Below are positions 43,398-50,634 of a stretch of DNA of 50,634 bases, piece by piece; the stretch's first letter is position 1; each line of letters opens with the position of its first letter. Both the position numbers and the translations under genes were made by a program. Location: contig SMWF01000003.1 of NCBI GenBank assembly GCA_004357385.1, positions 1-50,634 of the forward strand, read 5' to 3'. The DNA is from Gammaproteobacteria bacterium (lineage in GTDB: Bacteria; Pseudomonadota; Gammaproteobacteria; Pseudomonadales; Azotimanducaceae). The notes beneath the pieces are model-generated. The model did not search any database. It saw only the letters and a program-made list of their open reading frames with translations, and was not told the DNA's origin.

Positions 43398-44597
43398 GTG
43401 ACGGATTCCGTGACAGATGGGCCGGGCAATCCGTTCCGGCCTGAGCTCGAAGCGCTGGAGCAAAACGGAATTACCAAGCTCGCCTTCCCTCGGATGGACG
43501 ATCCGGATGTGATTCCGCTGTGGTTCGGCGAGGGCGACATGGCGACGCCAGCGTTCATCCGGGAAGCCGCCATGCGGGCCTTGGACGAAGGTGACACGTT
43601 CTACACGCACACCCGGGGTCGACCCGAACTGCGCACCGCAATCAAACACTACCTCGACGCGCTGTATGGCATCGACGTCGACCCCGACCGCATCTCGGTG
43701 CCGGGCTCGGCGATGCTGGGCATCACGATCGCGGTGCAAATGGTGGCGAGCCCGGGCAGCCGCGGCCTGATCGTGAGCCCCAACTGGCCCAACATCGAAA
43801 CCGCGTTTCGGGTGGCCGGAGTCGAGGTGGACTTCATACGGCAACGCGAGACGCCGGGTGGCTGGACCCTGGACGCCGCTGAGATTATCGCCGCGGTGCA
43901 GCCAGAAACCCGGGCGATTTTCGTCAATTCACCCTGCAATCCCACCGGCTGGATGATGCCGAGGGAAGACCAACGAGAGCTGCTCGCATTCTGTAGAGAA
44001 CGCGGCGTGCTGCTGATCGCCGATGAGGTCTACCACCGCACGGTCTACGAGGCGCGGGTCGCACCTTCCTTCCTGGAGCTTGCCGGCGACGCTGACCCGA
44101 TGATCGTCGTCAACGGATTCTCCAAAGCCTGGGCGATGACCGGCTGGCGCATCGGCTGGGTGGTGGCGCCGAAACGCCACGCCGTTCAGTGGGCGCTGTT
44201 GTCGGAGTGCTTCAACACCGGGGCTACGGTATTCGGCCAGCAGGGTGCGATCGCCGCATTGGAGAACGGCGAGGGCGCCATCGCAAGCCTGCAACAGCGA
44301 TATCAGGAAAACCGCGCCCGGGTGATTCAGGCGTTCTCCAACCACTCCGAGATCGAGCTGACGGCTCCGACCGGCGCCTTTTACGCCTTTCCCCGGGTGC
44401 CGGCGATTCAGTCCAGCTGGGATTTCGCGCAAGCGCTGCTCGATGAAACCAATGTTGGCGTTTCTCCCGGCTACACCTTCGGCCCGGGTAACGATCAGCA
44501 CTTCCGCTTGTGCTTTGCGCAATCGGAGCGGCCGCTGCAATCGGGACTGGAGCGCATTCTGGATTTCCTCGATCGCGGACGACACCGCAAAACCTGA
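43398..44597 (+). CDS. PLP-dependent aminotransferase (class I/II)
   Basis: The 399-residue enzyme has the fold-type I signature: PLWFGEGDMATPAFIREAAM, NSPCNPTGWMM, LLIADEVYHRTVY and the Schiff-base Lys in NGFSKAWAMTGWRIGWVV. FYAFPRVPAIQ and the RLCFAQ end match the aspartate aminotransferase group. The amino donor is unknown. GTG at 43398 lies within a short repeat (AACCCGTGACGGA); GGGGA precedes it. It is 40 bp from the sulfotransferase stop and so part of the same operon. Confidence 0.88.
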   Translation: MTDSVTDGPGNPFRPELEALEQNGITKLAFPRMDDPDVIPLWFGEGDMATPAFIREAAMRALDEGDTFYTHTRGRPELRTAIKHYLDALYGIDVDPDRISVPGSAMLGITIAVQMVASPGSRGLIVSPNWPNIETAFRVAGVEVDFIRQRETPGGWTLDAAEIIAAVQPETRAIFVNSPCNPTGWMMPREDQRELLAFCRERGVLLIADEVYHRTVYEARVAPSFLELAGDADPMIVVNGFSKAWAMTGWRIGWVVAPKRHAVQWALLSECFNTGATVFGQQGAIAALENGEGAIASLQQRYQENRARVIQAFSNHSEIELTAPTGAFYAFPRVPAIQSSWDFAQALLDETNVGVSPGYTFGPGNDQHFRLCFAQSERPLQSGLERILDFLDRGRHRKT

Positions 44598-44633
44598 GAT
44601 CACGCGAGGGTTTCCGTCGGAGCGACCCCACAT

Positions 44634-45049
44634 ATGAGCGACCTGATCCAACTCGAGCACCACGAGGGCATCGGCGTGCTGCCGCGGTCGCCGAGGCCGG
44701 CTCCTGGCTGCTGCCTCGGCTGATCGGTCCCCAGCAAGCCATGAAACTGCTGTTTACGGGCGAGTTTCTCAGCGCTGAGCGAGCACTGGAATTAGGTTGC
44801 GTCGATGCGGTCGTCGCGCCGGAGGCGTTGCAGGAGCACTGCATGGCGCTGGCGAAAACGATCGCATCCGGTTCGCCATTTGCACTGCAACGCATCAAAA
44901 GCATGCTCTATGCGGGGCTCGAATCCGACGTTGGCGCGCACAGGCAGCGCCACACCCGGAACATGGCGGAATGCTTCGCCTCTGAAGACCACAAGGAAGG
45001 TGTCGCGTCATTTTTGGAGCCGCGCCCCGCGGTATTTCAAGGCCGCTGA
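44634..45049 (+). pseudogene. Enoyl-CoA hydratase remnant with an internal deletion
   Basis: An ATG at 44634 starts the typical N-terminus MSDLIQLEHHEGIGVL, but the family continuation (TLNRPxxxNAL) is missing. From about 44681, in another frame, the sequence resumes with AEAGSWLLPRLIGPQQAM and LLFTGEFLSAERALELGCVD, the C-terminal half of a crotonase. About 110-120 residues, including the oxyanion hole, are absent. It is the last member of the flavoprotein-sulfotransferase-aminotransferase operon (36-bp gap). A sequencing or assembly error could also produce this. Confidence 0.8.
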
Positions 45050-45058
45050 ATTTGCGAA

Positions 45059-46111
45059 TCAGGCAAGCGCGACGCCAAGCCAGGATCCCAACAGGTACGT
45101 CAGGGTGCTCGCGCCGGCCCCGATGGCAAGCATGCGCAGCCCGCCATACATAGCACGACGACCGGTAAACAGACTAAGCGCAGCACCAACACCGAACAAC
45201 CCGACAGCCGCTACCAACGCCGCCACCGGCACGGACGGGTGCCCCAGCAGAAACGGTAGCAGCGGCAGCACCGCCCCCGTCGAGAACGCGCCGAAGGAAA
45301 AGCTCGCTGCGCCTACGGCCGAACCGAGATCATCCGGATTCAGACCGAGCTCCTCGCGGGCCAGCACATCCAACGCGTGGTCCGGATCTTCCAGCATTGT
45401 TCGCGCAACGCCGCGCGCCTCATCCAGATCCATGCCCCGCGCTGCGTAGATCAAGGCGAGTTCTTCGGCTTCCTCTTCCGGATACGCCTCGAGTTCTTTA
45501 CGTTCCAATGCGATCTGGTGCTCGTAAAACTCACGTTGGGACCGGACCGAGACGTACTCTCCCGCGGCCATCGACAGCGCCCCGGCAAGCAACCCCGCGC
45601 AGCCGCTGAGCAGGATGAAGCCAGGGTCCCCTGTTGCACCCGCCACGCCCATGATCAAACTGGTGTTGGAAACCAGACCATCGTTGGCACCGAACACCGC
45701 CGCGCGGAGATTGCCACCCCCCAGTCCGCGGTGCCGCAACCCGACATCTTCCACGGACAGCGGCATGACATGTCCGCTGGTTCCGTCCGCTGCGCCCGTA
45801 AAGTAAAGCGGCTCGTAGCTGGACATGCCGCGCACCTTCATGGCCGCAAGCACCTGACGCAAGGGTCGGGGACCGAACCATCGCACCAACATCGCCACCG
45901 CCCGGGCGCGCGTGCCTGGATGGAACTCGGGAACATTTGAACCGGCATGCGCCGCCCAGATCAGCGCCTGCGCATCAGCTTCCCGGGCGAGATCCGCGAA
46001 CAGCCGCGCCCGTACCGACTCGGTTTCACAATCAGCCAGCACCCGATACAGCCATGCCGACTGCGTCTCTTCGCGCCAACTGATCAACGCTGATTGCTGG
46101 TCTGTCTGCAT
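45059..46111 (-). CDS. VIT1/CCC1-family protein with N-terminal ferritin-like domain
   Basis: The 350-residue protein has an N-terminal helical domain (1-110, SAWLYRVLADCETESVRARL). It then carries the VIT1 core: LRAAVFGANDGLVSNTSLIM, GALSMAAGEYVSVRSQREFY, EEEAEELALIYAARGMDLDE, and membrane helices to the end. VIT1/CCC1 proteins move Fe/Mn across membranes. The N-terminal domain resembles rubrerythrin-like MbfA fusions, but where a di-iron ExxH is expected the sequence is EADA(Q), so the metal site looks incomplete. It is divergent from the GPH carrier gene. Confidence 0.85.
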   Translation of the reverse strand: MQTDQQSALISWREETQSAWLYRVLADCETESVRARLFADLAREADAQALIWAAHAGSNVPEFHPGTRARAVAMLVRWFGPRPLRQVLAAMKVRGMSSYEPLYFTGAADGTSGHVMPLSVEDVGLRHRGLGGGNLRAAVFGANDGLVSNTSLIMGVAGATGDPGFILLSGCAGLLAGALSMAAGEYVSVRSQREFYEHQIALERKELEAYPEEEAEELALIYAARGMDLDEARGVARTMLEDPDHALDVLAREELGLNPDDLGSAVGAASFSFGAFSTGAVLPLLPFLLGHPSVPVAALVAAVGLFGVGAALSLFTGRRAMYGGLRMLAIGAGASTLTYLLGSWLGVALA

Positions 46112-46180
46112 ACCCGACCAGCATAGCAGGCAGATGCGTATTCGATTGCAAACCGGTCAGACTCCCGCCACCATGCGTTG

Positions 46181-47995
46181 ATGCCAACCACCAGCCCCGC
46201 CATATCCGGCGCAACGGACGCCGATCCGGCGGCCGCTGGACCCACCAAGGAAAAGTCGCTCCCGCTGCGCATCAAGCTGTCCTACGGCGCACCGTCGCTT
46301 GCCGGCGCGGCGTTGGCCATTCCGATCGGTATTCACCTGACGATTTTTTATTCCGACACCATCCTGGTGCCGCTGGGTTTCATTGCGATCGTCAAAGCCG
46401 TGGCGCGGGCAATGGATGCCATCACGGACCCACTGATGGGTTGGCTGAGCGACCGCACCCGCAGTCGCTGGGGGCGCCGACGTCCATGGATCGCAGTTGG
46501 CGCGCCGTTGGCGGCGATCGCGTTCTACGCCATGTTCACACCGCCGGAACAATTCAGTGGCATCCAGGCGGCGTTCTGGTTCGCGACGACCTACACGCTG
46601 TACTACGTGTTCCACACCATCTACATCATTCCACATTACGGGCTCGGCCCCGAACTCACCCTGGACTACCACGAACGAACGTCGCTATTCGGCATTCGGG
46701 AAGGCTTCGTGGTGTTCGGCACGCTGACCGCAGCGGTCCTGCCACCGATCCTGATCGACAATCTAGGCGGTGAGCGAGCCGGCTACTCGGCCTTCGCGAT
46801 CATATTCGGCGCGTTGCTGACGATCCTTTATCTGAACCTCGTCGTGCAGGTTCGCGAGCGCCCCGAGTTCGCAAACCGCGAGTCGAACCCGCTGGTGCCC
46901 GGCGTTCGCAGGGTACTGCGCAACCGCGCGTTCCGCGTGCTGCTGGCCGTCTACCTGACCGGCTCCATTACCGGCGCGATACCCGGTCTGATGATGCCGT
47001 ACTTCACGAAGTACGTGCTGCAACCCGACGAACCTGGCCTTTGGCTGGCAATATTTCTTGCCACCTACTTCGGCGCCGGATTCCTCTTTCTCCCTTTCTG
47101 GGTCTGGGCCGCGCGCCGTTTCGAGAAGAAACCCGTTTGGTTGGTCAGCTTCATCCCCGGTTTCACCGCATCGCTGTGCCTGTTCTTTCTCGGCAAAGGC
47201 GATCTGATCGAGACCCTGGTGGTGCTGGTCTGGGCGGGTGCCGCGTTCGGCGCAAGCCTGTTTCTGGCGCCATCAATGCAAGCCGACGTGATCGACTATG
47301 ACGAGCTCTATACCGGCAGACGCCGCGAAGCGCAATACGGTGCCATGTGGTCGATCATGTCGAAGTTCATGATCATTCCCAGCATGTCGATGCCGTTGGC
47401 GATTCTCGCGTCGATGGGCTATGTCCCCAATATCGAGCAAACCGACACGGTACAGTTTACGATCCGGGCAATCTTTGGCCTGGCGCCCGCAGCCACGGCA
47501 CTGATCGCCTTCTTTGTCGCCTGGGCCTACCCGATCTCGCGCCAGGTGCATGAGCAGATCTGGCAGGGCATCGAAGCGCACAAGCGCGGCGAGGTAGCCA
47601 GGGATCCCATCACCGGCCGATCTCTGCCGCCCATCTCCCAACGCGGGATCGATGAAACGCTCAGCTGGCACCTCGATCATTTTTCCAGCGCAGAGCTGCG
47701 CGCCTGGTTACGTACCGGACTCGCCGCCCTCAAACAGCGAGTTCGGATCTATCTGGGACTGTCGATGGCACTGTTCGTGGGCGCCTGCGTCGGGACCAGT
47801 GGTGAAGTCAGTCTGACGACCGAACCCGGCCTGCTGGCCGTGCTGTACGTCGTTGCTGCGGGCGTGTCGCTGACCGCGTTCTGCTACCACCTGATCCGTT
47901 TGCGGGCGACACGCACGCTCGACGGCGTTACAGCCGAGGACGTGGAGTCACACCTCGGCGCCGTCCAGCAGCTCGGGCGAATCAACCAGCCGTAG
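46181..47995 (+). CDS. MFS transporter, glycoside-pentoside-hexuronide (GPH:cation symporter) type
   Basis: The 604-residue carrier has the GPH signature: LSYGAPSLAGAALAIPIGIH, ARAMDAITDPLMGWLSDRTR, WGRRRPWIAVGAPLAAI and, in the second half, DEPGLWLAIFLATYFGAG. It has a long C-terminal cytosolic/membrane extension (about 470-604) with DETLSWHLDHFSSAEL before two more helices. GPH carriers couple sugar or related uptake to cations. The start at 46181 (ATG) is preferred to TTG at 46178. The substrate is unknown. Confidence 0.86.
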   Translation: MPTTSPAISGATDADPAAAGPTKEKSLPLRIKLSYGAPSLAGAALAIPIGIHLTIFYSDTILVPLGFIAIVKAVARAMDAITDPLMGWLSDRTRSRWGRRRPWIAVGAPLAAIAFYAMFTPPEQFSGIQAAFWFATTYTLYYVFHTIYIIPHYGLGPELTLDYHERTSLFGIREGFVVFGTLTAAVLPPILIDNLGGERAGYSAFAIIFGALLTILYLNLVVQVRERPEFANRESNPLVPGVRRVLRNRAFRVLLAVYLTGSITGAIPGLMMPYFTKYVLQPDEPGLWLAIFLATYFGAGFLFLPFWVWAARRFEKKPVWLVSFIPGFTASLCLFFLGKGDLIETLVVLVWAGAAFGASLFLAPSMQADVIDYDELYTGRRREAQYGAMWSIMSKFMIIPSMSMPLAILASMGYVPNIEQTDTVQFTIRAIFGLAPAATALIAFFVAWAYPISRQVHEQIWQGIEAHKRGEVARDPITGRSLPPISQRGIDETLSWHLDHFSSAELRAWLRTGLAALKQRVRIYLGLSMALFVGACVGTSGEVSLTTEPGLLAVLYVVAAGVSLTAFCYHLIRLRATRTLDGVTAEDVESHLGAVQQLGRINQP

Positions 47996-48050
47996 TTCCC
48001 GCCGCCGGCCGTTACCTGGGTTGATTTACCCCTCGCGTGGCAGGGCACTG

Positions 48051-49106
48051 CTACTTCCGCTTGCCGCGACACTTTTTGTCGATCCGTTTGGCCCGGGATT
48101 TGGGATCGTTTATGACCTCGTAGAAGCCGCCAACCCATTTCATCGCCTTTGCTCTGGTCTTTTCAGACAGGCCCGGCTGTGAACTCACCAGCTGTTCGAT
48201 GGCGCCCCGCTGAGCATTGAAATTCGCGTAGGTCTGTTCCTGGAAGGCCGGATCCCGACACCAACCGCGATACAGACGGGTCTTCACCGTGCGAATCCCC
48301 AGATCCTCGTTCACTTCCGAGTACGACGGATTAACAAAACCGGTTTGATCGAAGTCGTACGCGACGGGAACCACCGTCCCCTCCGCCACGCCAGCGCCTT
48401 TCGGTGCAAACAGATGCACGTTGTGGCAGCAGTTCTCGCCTTCAGGACCGCGGATCGCGGACCAGTCGGTATTGCCGATCATGAAGGAGAACATCTCCAG
48501 CAAGCTCGCCGTCACCGGGTTCTGGTCAGTTGGCCCGATTCGCTCGACGTCGATGGTCTCGAATCCCAGGCGTTTATTGAGAAGTCGTTTATGCTCGAGC
48601 AGGACCGAGAATCTCGGCTCGGTGGCTTTGCCATCCTTCGTTTCGACGTAGACGACCTGCGCAGGTCGTACCTGGTAACTCTCCGGCGTGATCAGGTTGT
48701 AGATCCGGTACACCAGATACTCCAGCACCACGTACTCTTCATACTTGTCGGTATCTCGGCAGAAGGGCACCAGCTTGAGACGTCGCTGCCCCTTGAACAC
48801 CGTGCCCTTGACCTGCTGCTTGTCGAATTTGACCCACAGCGGCGGCATACGGCACAGGTCAAGCCGGAACTTGCCTCGCGCCCGGAACTCGACATCGAAG
48901 TCGGTTCCGGCATGGCTGAGCTTGCCCAGAAACCACGTCTCCTTGTCTGCCTTGCGCAGCGCCTTGATCGGCACCTCGAGGCGAAATTCCAACGGCTCTT
49001 GAGACGCAAACAACGGAACATCGCCGAACGCAGCCGGGACGCCCGCCGCCGCCAGCAACGCCATCAATCCAAACGTAATCTGCTTACTCAATGTGCGCCT
49101 CCTCAT
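48051..49106 (-). CDS. Secreted CotH-like (kinase-fold) protein
   Basis: This 351-residue protein has a signal peptide (KQITFGLMALLAAAGVPAAFG). The mature part shows CotH/FAM20C-like marks: RARGKFRLDLC (77-85), the lysine in RRLKLVP (about 111), GNTDWSAIRG at 211-220 followed by CCHNVHLF, and the metal-binding YDFDQTG at 250-256. CotH proteins are atypical kinases, but activity of this one is an inference. It may start at a TTG (49091) with an ideal AGGAGG; ATG at 49106 is given. It overlaps the preceding gene by 23 bp (8 bp with the TTG). Confidence 0.6.
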   Translation of the reverse strand: MRRRTLSKQITFGLMALLAAAGVPAAFGDVPLFASQEPLEFRLEVPIKALRKADKETWFLGKLSHAGTDFDVEFRARGKFRLDLCRMPPLWVKFDKQQVKGTVFKGQRRLKLVPFCRDTDKYEEYVVLEYLVYRIYNLITPESYQVRPAQVVYVETKDGKATEPRFSVLLEHKRLLNKRLGFETIDVERIGPTDQNPVTASLLEMFSFMIGNTDWSAIRGPEGENCCHNVHLFAPKGAGVAEGTVVPVAYDFDQTGFVNPSYSEVNEDLGIRTVKTRLYRGWCRDPAFQEQTYANFNAQRGAIEQLVSSQPGLSEKTRAKAMKWVGGFYEVINDPKSRAKRIDKKCRGKRK

Positions 49107-49560
49107 TCCCTCCCATTACGGGCTCCCACGCCATGGCTTGCGCATCCTCGACCGCCCGCGCGTGTTCCAGAATCAACAGCCAGGCCACTTTCGCGTCCGG
49201 CAGGACTCGCCTGAATCGTTTGACGAACCGATCGGTCAGTTTGACCCGGCCGGCCTCGTTGTCCAGCCATCCGTCGATCCATTCCCGCGCCTGAGCGAGG
49301 CTCAACGCAGCACCGTGCACGCTGAAATCGTCCAACAGCTGCCGCCGGGCGTGGTTCAGCTTGGCCAGCTCGTAGCGATACTCGCTGAAGATCGGCCAGA
49401 ACTTTCGTTCCTGACGTTCATCCATTGCCAGTTGTGTCGCAATGGTCGCGTCATGGGCCGCGTCGTCGATCGACATTACCCAGGCGTTGGGACACAGCAA
49501 CGTCAGAATCATTGCGGCTGAAAGCTGCACGCGTCTTCCCATCCGATCGGCTGCGCCCAT
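49084..49560 (-). CDS. Small secreted helical protein, unknown function
   Basis: The 158-residue protein has a signal peptide (LSAAMILTLLCPNAWVMS). The mature part is helical and charged: TQLAMDERQERKFWPIFSEY, RRQLLDDFSVHG, GRVKLTDRFVKRFRRVLPDA. The pattern is like Spy/CpxP or heavy-metal-resistance helical proteins but not diagnostic. Starts at 49560 or 49542 (MGRRVQL) are both possible. Its stop overlaps the start region of the CotH-like gene, so both are one operon and possibly a periplasmic pair. Confidence 0.65.
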   Translation of the reverse strand: MGAADRMGRRVQLSAAMILTLLCPNAWVMSIDDAAHDATIATQLAMDERQERKFWPIFSEYRYELAKLNHARRQLLDDFSVHGAALSLAQAREWIDGWLDNEAGRVKLTDRFVKRFRRVLPDAKVAWLLILEHARAVEDAQAMAWEPVMGGNEEAHIE

Positions 49561-49725
49561 ACGTCAGGTCCCGACAACCCCCAAAGCGCCGATCATAGAG
49601 AATCCCCGAGAAGCTGGCCATCGCACGGTCGGCCGCGCCCCTCGAATACATCTGACGATTCCGGTCGAGCCCTTGACTTTACCGGTCCCGCCCAGACAAT
49701 CAGTCTCGTTCTGAAGGGGAACCCT

Positions 49726-50634
49726 ATGATCTACCAAAGCATTCTCGATACGATCGGGAACACACCCATCGTCCGCCTCCAACGCACCGGTCCTGACGAC
49801 GTCGATATTTTCGTGAAGATCGAATCGTTCAACCCGATGGGGTCTGTGAAGGATCGATTGGCCCATGCCATCATCCGCGACGCCACCGATTCCGGCACGC
49901 TGAAACCCGGCCAAACGGTCGTTGAAGCGACCTCCGGCAACACCGGCATTGCCCTTGCCATGGTCTGCGCCGTTACCGGACATCCGTTTGTCGCCACCAT
50001 GGCCGACTCGTTTTCCGTCGAGCGGCGTCAGTTGATGCGCGCGCTGGGTGCAAAAGTAATTTTGACACCCGCCGCAGAGCGGGGCACCGGCATGGTCAAG
50101 CGCGCTGAAGAGCTGGCCGAAGCGCACGGCTGGTTTCTGGCCCGCCAGTTCGACAACCCTGCCAACCCTGCCTATCACCGCAACACGACCGGACCTGAGA
50201 TTCTCTCCGACTTCGCCGGCAAACGGCTCGACTACTGGATCACAGGTTGGGGTACCGGAGGAACACTCACCGGTGTCGGCGAGATGATCAAGCTGGCGCG
50301 GCCCGATACCCGGATCGTCGTCGCGGAACCGGCCGGCGCGGCGATGCTCTCCGGCAAGGAGTGGCAGCCTCACAAGATTCAGGGCTGGACGCCCGATTTC
50401 ATCCCGGGCGTGCTCGAACGCGACGTCGTGGATCAACTGGTATCCGTCGATGACGCCGTCGCCGTCCAGACAGCCCTGGATCTGGCCAGCAACGAAGGCA
50501 TTCTTGCGGGCATCTCCTCGGGCGCGACCCTTGCGGCAGGCCTGGAAGTCGCCCAAACAGCGGAGCCGGGCACCGTCATGGTCGTCATGCTGCCCGATAC
50601 CGGCGAGCGTTATCTGTCGACCGTGATGTTCGAG
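49726..50634 (+). CDS. cysK: Cysteine synthase, 3' end cut by the window
   Basis: The frame runs from ATG at 49726 (GAAGGGGA upstream) to the window end, 303 codons with no stop. It starts MIYQSILDTIGNTPIVRLQR, has the PLP lysine in NPMGSVKDRL, the substrate loop ATSGNTGIALA, GWGTGGTLTGVGE (phosphate cup), and ends with SSGATLAAGLE and LPDTGERYLSTVMFE. These are signatures of O-acetylserine sulfhydrylase. Only a few C-terminal codons are missing. CysK rather than CysM is likely from the TSGNTG-to-GIQGW-like region (KIQGWTPDFIPGVL), but not certain. Confidence 0.88.
   Translation, partial: MIYQSILDTIGNTPIVRLQRTGPDDVDIFVKIESFNPMGSVKDRLAHAIIRDATDSGTLKPGQTVVEATSGNTGIALAMVCAVTGHPFVATMADSFSVERRQLMRALGAKVILTPAAERGTGMVKRAEELAEAHGWFLARQFDNPANPAYHRNTTGPEILSDFAGKRLDYWITGWGTGGTLTGVGEMIKLARPDTRIVVAEPAGAAMLSGKEWQPHKIQGWTPDFIPGVLERDVVDQLVSVDDAVAVQTALDLASNEGILAGISSGATLAAGLEVAQTAEPGTVMVVMLPDTGERYLSTVMFE

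Noticed and set aside
1-50634. CRISPR arrays, tRNA/rRNA genes, IS elements or prophage genes
   Set aside because: No regularly spaced repeats, tRNA-like cloverleafs, transposase motifs or phage structural genes were recognised by eye; this is not a tool-based exclusion.

Overview
The window is one continuous stretch of GC-rich DNA (roughly 60 to 65 % GC by eye) with the gene content of an environmental Gram-negative proteobacterium, most likely a gammaproteobacterium. It carries an outer-membrane beta-barrel protein, lipoproteins, an RND efflux pump, many glutathione S-transferases, CaiB-type CoA-transferases, SDRs, MFS carriers and an F420/flavin-type LLM oxidoreductase. No rRNA, tRNA, CRISPR array, insertion sequence or prophage was seen. 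Most of it looks like flexible catabolic, detoxification and envelope chromosome. Both edges cut genes: the 3' part of an AmmeMemoRadiSam radical SAM gene on the left, and a cysteine synthase lacking only its last codons on the right.

Layout. 1-5.4 kb: amrS fragment, lipoprotein hydrolase, ABC exporter, then an HxlR regulator divergent from a SnoaL-like gene and a GST. 5.5-11 kb: Eis-like acetyltransferase, TIR-TolB-TPR protein, DUF4242 protein, MFS carrier, transglutaminase. 11-12.8 kb: a minus-strand cluster of a selenocysteine-containing deiodinase-like protein, a DUF7282-like periplasmic protein and a monoheme cytochrome. 12.8-18.2 kb: secreted double-VOC protein with an overlapping MFS gene, class II aldolase and SDR, and a TTC38-like TPR protein. 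18.2-18.9 kb: a 690-bp gene-free region packed with hairpins and ending in a minus-strand terminator, best explained as a structured RNA. 18.9-23.7 kb: a tetR-MFP-RND efflux operon with a perfect palindromic operator. 23.8-31.8 kb: VOC, GST, SDR, hydrolase, OMP, CoA-transferase, DUF3667, GST, LLM and SnoaL genes. 31.8-39.3 kb: DUF3604 lipoprotein, M20 peptidase, acyl-CoA-dehydrogenase-like flavoprotein, histidine phosphatase, P450 and SDR. 39.4-40.7 kb: a class D sortase and its probable dedicated substrate. 40.9-45 kb: an operon of flavoprotein dehydrogenase, sulfotransferase, aminotransferase and a deleted enoyl-CoA hydratase. 45-50.6 kb: VIT1-family protein, GPH sugar/cation symporter, a secreted CotH-like protein with a small helical partner, and cysteine synthase.

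The three strongest observations are these. (1) An in-frame UGA in a deiodinase-like gene lies in a selenocysteine active-site context, with a 6-bp stem-loop carrying GU in its loop immediately downstream, and the reading frame continues with clear deiodinase homology. (2) A class D sortase sits beside a small secreted protein ending in LPTTA, a membrane helix and arginines, in a Gram-negative genome. (3) An unidentified structured RNA candidate of about 500 nt lies between the TPR gene and the RND pump. All functional statements rest on motif recognition by eye; no database search was run.
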